Positions 34,212-43,726 of a stretch of DNA of 64,000 bases are shown piece by piece. The first letter of the stretch is position 1. The number at the start of each line of letters is the position of its first letter. Source of the stretch: Blepharisma stoltei. Lineage: Eukaryota; Ciliophora; Heterotrichea; Heterotrichida; Blepharismidae. Under the pieces are notes generated by a model. It saw only the letters and a list, made by a program, of their open reading frames with translations. It did not search any database and had not been told where the DNA came from. Made by a program: the position numbers and the translations under genes. Where the stretch lies: positions 868,001 to 932,000 of the forward strand of contig CAJZBQ010000047.1 of the NCBI GenBank assembly GCA_914767885.1, in the 5' to 3' direction.

Positions 34212-37200
34212 ATGGCTGAAGAAATGAATGATGGGCTTGCTCTTCGAACTAATTCATTTGAAAACTCACATTCTTTTGCCAATTTTGCATTAAAAATAGT
34301 AAAAGAGTCTATATTTGGAGGATTTTGTTGTCTTTCTATAGCAAAAAAAAAGACTGTCTACAATCTATCCATACAAAAATTTGTGAAAATCTTGAAAAGT
34401 ATAATTATTTTTTTACAAATATCTCGGCTAAATTGAAAAATTGATGCAGACCCAGAAAATCAAAAGCTAGAGCATTGGAAAATCCTTGGATATGCGAGCT
34501 TTGACCAAATTTTTGTTGATTTTGGAAATTTAAGCCTTTGTTTTATAGGATTTTCTATTATAGTATGGATATGTACACTGTTTATTGTAATTTTTTCACT
34601 TATGAGCCACTATAAGAAAAATATAAGCGAATATTTAACTTTTTTCCCAAAATTGCTGGTTATATTTTTGGCAACAATAGGATATATTCCTTTCCTATTG
34701 ATTTTTTTACTAACAATAAAATATTCAGTTAAGGATCAAAATATAGTCGAGGAGTTTTGAAAATGTGAGAACTGCAATTTAAATTTATAGGAGTTTTCCT
34801 ATAGGAGCATTTGGAATATTATCTTCAATTTTCAGCTTAATTTGTTTGGTTGCTATATCATATGGAGAAAAAATTTTTTGTGCCAATTTGAGACATTCTT
34901 TTAAAAATCAAAATTTAAGCACAAAATCCCATTCAACATTGAGCATCCAAACCAATTTGTTTTATTTTGCAGTAGTTATTGTTTATGTTTTCTTTAATTC
35001 TTACAGCGACTATCCCCATCAATATTTGCTTATTATCTATCCTGTCATTCTTATTTACAAGTATATTAAATATATCCCTTTTTATAATTCAATAGTAAAT
35101 GAAACCGCTATTGCCAAAAATGCAGGAATTGCTTTAACAGCTGGAATTTTTCTATTTGGAAATATTGTAGGTAATGATTATATTACAATATGACTGTTTT
35201 GGATTGCTATGCCTATTAATACCTATTTTATTTTATATTTTGCAAAAAATAAAATCAGATTAAATCTAGGCAAAAGTAAAGAAACCATGAAGAATCAGTA
35301 TGAGGTTGAATGATTTTTGAGGTCAAAATTATCTGCTAAAGGAGATTTTGATGCTACAGATATATTAAAAAAGTTTTCTGGTTCTTTAGAAATTGAAGGA
35401 TTTTATTCTGATAAGCTATTTACTGTATGGGAAGCTTATTATTGCATTGACGTGCTATCAGATGAAAGACTGGCCAGAATCAAGCTAAATAAAGCGGTTT
35501 CTATGAGGTCAACCCTTGAAGGAGATTTTCAAGTCTGAAAATGCAAAATATTATTAGAAGAACACTCAATAGGGTTTTATGAAGATATAAGCACGCTTTA
35601 CTATATTTTACAATTAGAAAATATTAAGAAAAAAGATGAAATTTTATGCAATAAATTTCTTGATTTTTGAGCAGAAATTACATCTGATAAACCGATGATG
35701 GCAAAACTTCAACATTTTTCAGGAGAAATATCAAGGAAATTAGATGAAGTAAAAAAGGGATATTCAGATTTAGTGAAAAGCTTTCCAAATAATATTTATT
35801 GCCATGAGCTTTATGGATCTTTATTAATGGATATTCTTAAAAACAACGAGATTGGATTTAAACTTTTGAGCCGAAAAAATGGTCTAATGTCAATCCAAAA
35901 AGAAGCCTCAAAATCTAAATTTTGGAAATTTTCTGAAATTAATGGCTTTCTAATTGTATCTGCTAACCCAGAATTATTTGGGACAATAATCTATGCAAAT
36001 TTACCTGCAGGCCAAATTCTATCACAGCCAGTAAGCCGAATTATTGGATCAAAGCTGAGCAGCTATATTCCTGAGCCATTTTCTGAACAGCATGATAAAT
36101 ATTTAAAAAAATTTCTATCAAATTGTACAAACCCTGACGTCGAGCCTAAAATGTCTTATTTTCTAAAAAACGAAAGAGGCTATTTAGTAGGCTGTGACTT
36201 TAAAATAACCCTTATTTCTTTAGTCGAACATATTTATTTTTTTATTTCATTGAACCCCAATGTAAAACACAGAGAATTTGCTTTAGTTTCTGATTATGGT
36301 CAAATTTATGCATACAGTGAATTATTTCCACAAATTATTGGTAATAATAAAATAAGCCTAGCCAATCAGTTTGCAGATAAAATAATTCCTGGGGTAGAAT
36401 GTTTAGCAATGAAACCTCTTGAACCGTTACTTATTTCGATTAATTCCAAAGAAATTTTGCTTGTAAAAATCACGCATATAGTTTTGAAGTCTTCGTTTAC
36501 ATTTTTAGTTCTTATTGATGATTATAGTGAAATTGAAGCTTGAAAAAGAGGAGAAGACACAATACAAAAAAGAGAAAACAAATATAAAAATGAAAATAAT
36601 TTAACAAATGATGTGAAAAAGAATAAAAGTCTCAGTAGAAGCCCAAAGAATCATCATAGGCTATCTGCTTTTTATTCAGTAGCAGAAATAGGGTATACGA
36701 TAGAAAATGAAAAAAATAAAGAACAAGAAAATATCAAAACTCCATTTACAGCAGCAGAAAGCACTTTAGCATATAATGCTGGTTTAGGTAATTAATATAT
36801 AGGTATTAGTCAAATTACAGTAAAAGAATCTGAGAATATGCTGAGGTTCTTCAAGTGAATATTACTTTTCTCAATTCTCTTCTAAAATATATAGAATTTC
36901 GCAAAAATTAATTATTTTTAATTTTAAATTGTACTTTCTAATACCTATTATTTTTTAGTCTAATTAAGATCTTTTATTTCAATTAAAATTATAGGATAAT
37001 TTATTTAAATTATGAGTTGGGAATTAGTAAAATCCAATTAGATTTTGGCTATTATTAGTATGAATATAATAATTTTGACATACATTAATCAGCAAATAAC
37101 CCATTCAAATGACCTCACCACTGTTAAAGATATTGCAGGAATTATGCAAGAAATTTCTGTAGAAGCTTATCTGTCATATACAATAGACTTATGCCACATT

Positions 37201-38875
37201 CATTCTACTTTGAACTGCTCTTACTATAAAGACCAACTTAGTGCCAGCTTAGAAAGGCTGCGAGCACTGCAACTTACCATTATAGACGACTATAGCAAAT
37301 GAAGCTATTGTGCCCATTCAACAATAGTGACAGAAGAAATTGTTCCAGTATACAACCCTGACCAATCAGACTATGTGACATTTTTAAATCTCTATGGTTT
37401 TGTATCAGAAATCCTTAAGCATGTATTTTTAATATAGGGATATTCGTTTCTTAATGAAGCTGATTATAGTATACATTTTTTTAATCATATAGATATTTCA
37501 ATCTACATTTAAAATCAAAATAATTAGAAAATATGAGGCACTGTGCCTTATATTGATATTTATTCAAATTTTTTAGTATAAAAATCAATCTTATGATGAG
37601 TTATTTTTGATAAATAATGGACTAGGAGGCGCATCCATAATGTTAAATTCTTCGTTTCAAGGACTCTTAAACTGTGAAACTGAGAGACTAAATCAAAATG
37701 AAAACATCACTATGATTTTTGTATATGCAAGCCAAATATTTGTATGGATATTAAGCTTAATCTTTGTGATATTTTCTTTCAAATTTAATAAACTGCATGA
37801 TAAGCTTTGAAATTATATACAAAAGCAAGCAAATTCTACATATTTCGAGCTGCACCAGGCATGCACAAATAGATTGTCTTCATTTCATAATTATTCATCT
37901 GACCAAGAAGAGCTTGAAATCAAAAAAAGAAAAAATCCTAAACCGTTTATATTGAAAACCAAATTATACATTAAATTCACATGTATTTGTTCGGTTATCG
38001 TAATAGTAACATCAGTATATTATTTTTCCATTGAATTTATATTTTATCCTTCATGCAGAGAAAATTTACTTAAAAGATATTTATTATTTGAGGCATTTTT
38101 ATATAGAGTCCCTGTAATTTCTGAAATTATTTTTTGGACTATTAACCTAGCATATCACGGTGGAGAATCTGTGCAAAAAATAAATGGCTTAGAATACCCA
38201 TTCCAGGCTTCTGGAATTATGCTAGAATCAGCCATATACAGATTTAACCTGCTAAGCAGCATTATTGTGAACCCTTCTAATTATGGTATGTATTCAGACG
38301 ATATAAAATTCAAATTCTTTGAAGGAAATACAAACCCAGACCCAGTATATGCCCAAGGTACTTTTATGGCAGCAGGTGTGCTACTTATGGACGCAAATTA
38401 TATTTCTTATACTAATTCTAATGATATAAGCACTCTTTTACCAAAGTTTATCCAAAGATGGATAACGTTTCAAGCAATGGTCTTATCAAGGATATCTATA
38501 ATTGGGATTCAGGTCTAATAATCGTGTACTTTGATAGAGAATTCATTTAGTCATAAATTGGTCCAAAAAATATTTAATAGTGACCTAAAACCTGTTAAAT
38601 TTCGACAAAATGTAAAAATTTGTGATAATGTACTTCGATGAAATGCAAATTTGGCATGGAATTCTATAATTGATAATGATTCCAAAATTTATGTACAAAA
38701 TCAATTAAACACGGTATTTTTGGCGACTTTTTTATTTTCTGGGACTTGCTTTGGGCTATATTTTTTCTTGTATTTGCCTTTTATTAGGATAGAAAAACGA
38801 AAATTGAGAAAATTAAAAGAAATTTCTGCTATGATTCCTCAAGCTTTTGATATGAAATTTAAAAGAAATAATTAA
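34212..38875 (+). CDS. TmcB-like multipass membrane protein, copy 2
   Basis: About 1,400 residues. Colinear with copy 1 over its length, with the same membrane helices, the NNIYCHELYGSLLMDIL hallmark and the same C-terminal RIEKRKLRKL tail. It has three 15-nt introns (36788, 37027, 37423), a 16-bp micro-IES (34786) and IESs of 112 bp (37465) and 168 bp (38496). One more interruption between about 36876 and 37010 (UAA just after LFSILF) is unresolved: I found no TA pair that keeps the frame and matches copy 1. None of copy 1's IES sites is occupied here, so the insertions postdate the duplication. Confidence 0.85.
34786..34801. mobile_element. 16-bp micro-IES
   Basis: TATAGGAGTTTTCCTA followed by TA. 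Its removal, and only a removal of this size class, joins NLN to LGAFG in frame and without gap against NLNWGNYG of copy 1; otherwise a UAG and frameshift result. It has no GT..AG ends, so it is not a normal intron. Confidence 0.75.
36788..36802 (+). other. 15-nt intron
   Basis: GTAATTAATATATAG. Copy 1 lacks it and reads through RDLGISQR; removal here gives GLGISQI. Confidence 0.9.
36876..37010. other. unresolved interruption, probably an IES
   Basis: AT-rich, stop-filled stretch absent from copy 1, between KWILLFSI and the exon that precedes the intron at 37027. Exact ends not determined. Confidence 0.5.
37027..37041 (+). other. 15-nt intron
   Basis: GTAAAATCCAATTAG immediately before ILAIISMNI. 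Confidence 0.7.
37423..37437 (+). other. 15-nt intron
   Basis: GTATTTTTAATATAG at the same codon as the copy 1 intron at 31880. Confidence 0.9.
37465..37576. mobile_element. 112-bp IES
   Basis: TATA on both sides. Excision joins LNEAD to YKNQSYDELF, colinear with copy 1. Confidence 0.88.
38496..38663. mobile_element. 168-bp IES with 9-bp direct repeat
   Basis: CTATAATTG occurs at both ends (38496 and 38664). Excision joins VLSRIS to IIDNDSKIY, aligning without gap to copy 1. The repeat is longer than the usual TA. Confidence 0.88.
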
Positions 38876-38923
38876 TTTTAAGGATTAGAATGCCCTAAAT
38901 TTGTATTTCAGATATAAAATAGC

Positions 38924-40452
38924 TCATGGAGGAAAAATAGGGATATTTGGCTTTTCGTTTTCTGCAATTGCATTTAGAGCTAGCTGGAATTCTTCTTCTT
39001 TGCTAATTATTAAATCTTCCTTTGAGAAGCTTCCAGCTAATAAACTGTCGTATTCCATAATTTTATTGATATGAGAGCAAGCATCTTCATTTGGTAATCC
39101 AAAATTATTATTTTCAATTTCTTTTAGAGGCATTTTTTCTTCTTTTTCATTTAAAATAGTTAATCTTCTAGGATTTTCATATATACTTTATTGTGAAGAA
39201 TAGTATAAATTATTAATTATCATTGGCAAGACCTAAATCAGTATAAACAGCTTAAATTATCAACGTCAAATGCTGAATTTTCTGAAAAAGATGTAGCCCC
39301 ATATTGAGATTGAGGGTAATTATACCCCATTTTACAAATTGAGACGATGATTGGAATATTAAATCTATTTTTATATCTGTAATGAATAGTTAAACCCCCC
39401 GTTTTTAAGCGACTATATCTATAAAGGAATCGCAATTTACCAAGAATACTATATCAACTAAATTTAAATACTTAATTTTCCATATCAAACTGTTTATCAT
39501 TGGATTATCTTCGATAGGAATCGGTTCAATTCTTTCCTTACTCGCCCCATCCTTGATCGAACGACTCGCCATCGTTCGATCAAGGATGAGGGGGTTAAAA
39601 AAACATTTTTTTGGGAAAAAAAATTATATATAAAATAAAAAATATATATATATTTGTTTTTATTTACTTTTAAATAAGAAGGTTAAAAGTATTTAATAAT
39701 TATTTTTACAACAAAAGATTGAATTAATTTCATAAAATACCAATTTTTAATATTTTGATTTATTAATTACCCTTTTAAAACTGTATAAATTTTAATTTGT
39801 TCCTTATTGAATTAAAACTTTTTTTTTAAATTTTAAAGAATCTTTATTTTTTAGATTATTGAGCTTTTAAGCCTAAATTGATGGCTAAATCACTTCGGAT
39901 GGTTGATTTCGCAGCTTTCTGTCGTCTCAAAGCTCTGAAAACAACTTTCATTAGGTACATTAGGTACATCTTCCCAAGCTTTTGATAACTAATATATTTT
40001 TATATATATAAAAATTTGCATGATATGAAAATCGTTCGATCAAGGATGGGGGTTAATTTCCCCAATTTTTAGGAATTTTTACAGTCAATCGTTTCGATCA
40101 AGGATGGGGAGGAGTTAGTACAAGATTCAGAATTTACAGTCGCTTTAAGTATAGTGAGAATAATTTTTGACTGATTTTGTAGAGCCATTGTTCAATGAAG
40201 AATTTTAATTTGGCTTGGATTTGGCAGTGAAAGACGAGAATTAATCAATATTTCGACTTGATAAAAGCCATCTGAAATATATTGGCCATTTAAGCTTGCA
40301 TTAAATACTAGTGTGCATGGATCATCATTCATTAAGGTTTCGCCAATTAAAGGGTTGTTTACATCTTCATAAGGATAAACTCCTGGGTCACTATTTAGAT
40401 GCTTTATCTCTAAAAATCTTGAAATCAAATAAGGCAGGCGGGAAACAGCCAT
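38924..40452 (-). CDS. unknown protein gene with three interruptions
   Basis: 299 residues after removing a 577-bp family C IES (39538-40114), a 38-bp IES (39180-39217) and a 14-nt insert (39458-39471); the remainder is exactly 300 codons. Starts MAVSRLPYLISRFLEIKH. No membrane helix or known motif. The C-terminus is acidic, ending PNIPIFPP. It ends 49 bp from the stop of the TmcB-like copy 2 (convergent). The centre (SRLKTGGLTIHYRYKNRF) looks conserved and globular, but I do not recognise it. Confidence 0.75.
39180..39217. mobile_element. 38-bp IES
   Basis: TA-bounded; excision joins FRSCQW to YENPRRL in frame. Confidence 0.7.
39458..39471 (-). other. 14-nt intron or micro-IES
   Basis: Minus-strand GTATTTAAATTTAG has GT..AG ends but is one base shorter than the other introns. 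A TA-to-TA excision of 14 bases (39459-39472) gives the same frame with one residue changed. The sequence cannot tell which mechanism acts. Confidence 0.6.
39538..40114. mobile_element. family C IES
   Basis: TTA flanks. The left end is a foldback of CATCCTTGATCGAACGA; the right end has two copies of the complement separated by TTAATTTCCCCAATTTTTAG. A second copy in opposite orientation is at 43879. Excision joins NSESC to TKERIEP in frame. Confidence 0.88.
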
Positions 40453-41121
40453 TTATTACTTGATTTGTAAGCTGCTTGTATATTAAATATATAAGGAAAA
40501 ATTGTTACAATAATAATTAAATTACCATAGTAAACTTTCTTTTTGGCATATTTTTAATTAAGAATAAGATAGAAATACAAAGGAAAATCCAATTATATAG
40601 GCTTTATTGTAAAACTGAGTATTTTAGGTTGAATTCCCCTTATCCCTGCAGTTTCTCTTCTATGTAACTGTTAATTATTTCTAAAATATTTCATCAATTA
40701 ATCAATTGGTTTTGAGTAAATAACCTGGAAAAATTTCCTAACTCCTCATTGTAAAAGAAAGAGGATAAAAAAAAAACTCAATTCACAAAAAAATGAAAAC
40801 TAAAAATTAATAAAATTTATTTTTTATGTGTAAGTAGTTTAAAATTCAACAGAATTAGATAGAAATTTCATTAATTATATATATTCTATAAAAAACTTAT
40901 TTATGAAAAATGTTTTCTCGTTCATAGAGGGTGGGCTTTTGTCGAAATTATGGATTTTTCCAATGGTTTTGCTTCACTAATGGAGCAAGCATTAAAGCTA
41001 AAATAACCATTTCAAGCATGATTTATAATCGCTGAAAAATAAAAAACCTTAAACACAAATGCTCTTGACATATAATTGTCAGAATACAAAATCTATTAAA
41101 ATTCGTGGCGCAAATAATAAA
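40453..41121. other. upstream region of V-ATPase gene with decayed family A element (40739-40995)
   Basis: The element keeps CTCCTCATTG at the left, GTTCATAGAGGGTGGGC and the spacer GGATTTTTCCAATGGTTTTG at the right, with TAA flanks. The rest is AT-rich. Confidence 0.5.
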
Positions 41122-43684
41122 ATGGGTCTTATGAGATCTGAAACAATGGGTTACTACACCCTCATCATGCAAGCAGACATGGGATGGAGGATCCTAAATC
41201 ACCTTGGCAAGCTTTCAGTGCTCCAATTCGTTGATCTTAACTCCAATCAAATAATTTTCAATCGTCGCTACGCTTCATATATTCGTAGATGTGAAGAAGC
41301 AGAACGAAGAATTCGTCTCATAATGACTGAGCTTGAGCGGTTTAATATAAAAATCACCTATCCTAAAAATGCACATGAAGTTTTATACCATTTCTTATTA
41401 AATTTTCTGATAATTAAAAATATCATTATATTCGCCTATTTAAGCCAGAAAAGATAGATCAGCTTGATAATGAGCTTGAAGTTACCAATACTCCAGCACA
41501 AGCTATCTTTGAAAATTTGGAATCAGATCTTGAGAAAATCGAAAAAAGCCTCAATAATCAGATAAGAAATTATGAAGATTTCCAGTCTCACTTCAATGGA
41601 CTTATAGAAAAAAGGCTTGTCCTAAAGCAAGCAAAATCTGTGTTTGGCATTGAAGGGCAATTCTCAATTTTCAAAAAAATCGGAGGCATAATTGATAAAG
41701 CTGATATTATAAGATTCAAAAAAATGATCTTGAGGACAACTAGAGGAAATACCCTGGATTTATTTTATGATATTGAAGAGCTTATAAAAGACCCAAAAAC
41801 CAATAAAAATATTGAAAAATCTGTTTTTTTTATTCTTTATAAAGGAGATGACCAATCAGCGATGAGCCAAAGACTAGCTAAAGTTTGTGACACAGTAGGC
41901 TGTAAAAGGTATGATATCCCTGCTGATCAAGAACAAATTGCAGCCGATTTTATGCACAATGAAAACGAAATTAACACCAATATAGAAGTGTCTAGCAGAA
42001 CTAAAGAAAATATTTTAACAATACTTGAAAGAATGGCTGCACCTAGAAATAGTGAAACTGATTGCTCTTATATAGAAGAACAGCGGCTTTTTGTGCTAAA
42101 AGAAAAAGCAATTTATCACAATTTGAATATGTTTAATTTGAAAAATAATATTTTTTGCGGAAACTGTTGGTGTCCGAAGTCACAGGAACAAAAAATTATA
42201 AATATTCTTGATGAAATGGCAAAAACTCCTGGAACTGTGCCGGGGCAACTTAGAGAAGCAGAAAATCCTCCTGAAAATGACACACCTCCGACGTATTTTA
42301 GGCTTAATGATTTTACAGCGCCTTTTCAAGAAATTGTGAATTTATATGGAGTTCCCTGCTATCAAGAAGCAAATCCGGCCTTTTTCACGTGTGTGACTTT
42401 TCCTTTCTTATTTGGGATTATGTTTGGAGACATAGGTCATGGGCTGCTATGGGTCCTTTTTGCATGCTATTTAATTTACTCAAGAAAAAGCATTGAAAAA
42501 TCAGAAAGTCTTTTTAAGCCTGCTATCCCAGCGCGATATTTATTCTTATTGATGGGGTTATTTGCTACTTATTGTGGATTTATTTACAACGATTTTCTTG
42601 GAGTTCCACTTAATTTATTTGGATCTCGATGGTCAGAAAATCCAAAATATGGCCAATATACTCAAGACTCTATTTATCCGATAGGTTTAGATCCAAGCTG
42701 GTATAGAGCTGATAATGAGCTTGCGTTTTTTAATAGCTTTAAAATGAAAATTTCTGTAATTTTTGGGGTTATACAAATGATTGCAGGAAACATGTTTAGA
42801 GGCGCAAATGCAATTTATTTTAAAAATAGAACAAATTTCTTTTTTGAATTTATTCCTCAGCTAGTTTTTATGGTATGCATTTTTGGATATATGATATTGA
42901 TGATTTTCATCAAATGGGTAACTGATTGGCGTTATAATTGGGATAACACGGCACCTAATATCATAACTATCCTTATGAACATGATTTTGAAATTCGGATC
43001 CTTATCAGAGTCACAACCTCTATGGGGAGACAAACAAGGCCAAGAAGATCTCCAATTTTACTTATTATCAATTGCTCTTATATGCGTTCCACTTATGCTG
43101 ATTCCAAAACCATTTATTTTAAAGCACGTTCACGAGCAAGAGGAAAAAGAAAATTCCAAAAAAACAGCCCATAGTGCTGGATATGTAGAAATAGGAGAAG
43201 ACGACCGACCAATAGTGAAAAAACACAGTGAGCACAAAAAGTTTGACCTTAGTGAAGAATTAATTAATCAAATGATATTCTTTTTCCAATGGATTTTACC
43301 ATATTTTTTATTTAAAATAAATGCTAAAATTCATAGTAAAAAAGTATAGAGACTATTGAATACGTCTTAGGAGCTATCAGCAACACTGCTTCCTATTTAA
43401 GGCTGTGGGCTTTATCACTTGCCCATGGGCAGCTTGCCAAAGTTTTTTTTAAGATGTGCTTAATAGGCTCAATTGAATCTGGTCTTGTCCCAATAATATT
43501 CATAGGGTTTTTAGTTTTTGCGAATGTGACTGTAGGAGTTTTGATGATGATGGACGCTATGGAATGTTCGCTGCATACATTGAGGCTTCATTGGGTGGAG
43601 TTTCAGAGCAAATTCTATAAGGGAGAGGGGATTAAATTTGATCCCTTTTCATTTCAAGCCATAATAGCGAAATCTAAGAGATAA
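41122..43684 (+). CDS. V-type proton ATPase subunit a
   Basis: 812 residues after removing two IESs (53 and 71 bp); remainder 813 codons. The start at 41122 gives MGLMRSETMGYY, matching the family start MGLFRSE; an upstream in-frame ATG is rejected. Cytosolic N-terminal half, then about eight membrane helices. Hallmarks: FGIMFGDIGHG, and the helix with the essential arginine in SNTASYLRLWALSLAHGQL. This subunit forms the proton half-channels of the Vo sector in acidic compartments. Convergent with the NT-C2 gene, 42 bp between stops. Confidence 0.95.
41384..41436. mobile_element. 53-bp IES in V-ATPase a
   Basis: TA-bounded. Excision joins AHEVL to FKPEKIDQL in frame. Confidence 0.85.
43276..43346. 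mobile_element. 71-bp IES in V-ATPase a
   Basis: TA-bounded. Excision joins LINQMI to ETIEYVLGAIS, the expected conserved helix entry (family: HTIEYVLG). Unexcised, a UAG and frameshift would remove the essential arginine. Confidence 0.9.
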
Positions 43685-43726
43685 TTACTTAATTTAGGAT
43701 TTTAATAGAATATGATTAAAAACCAT

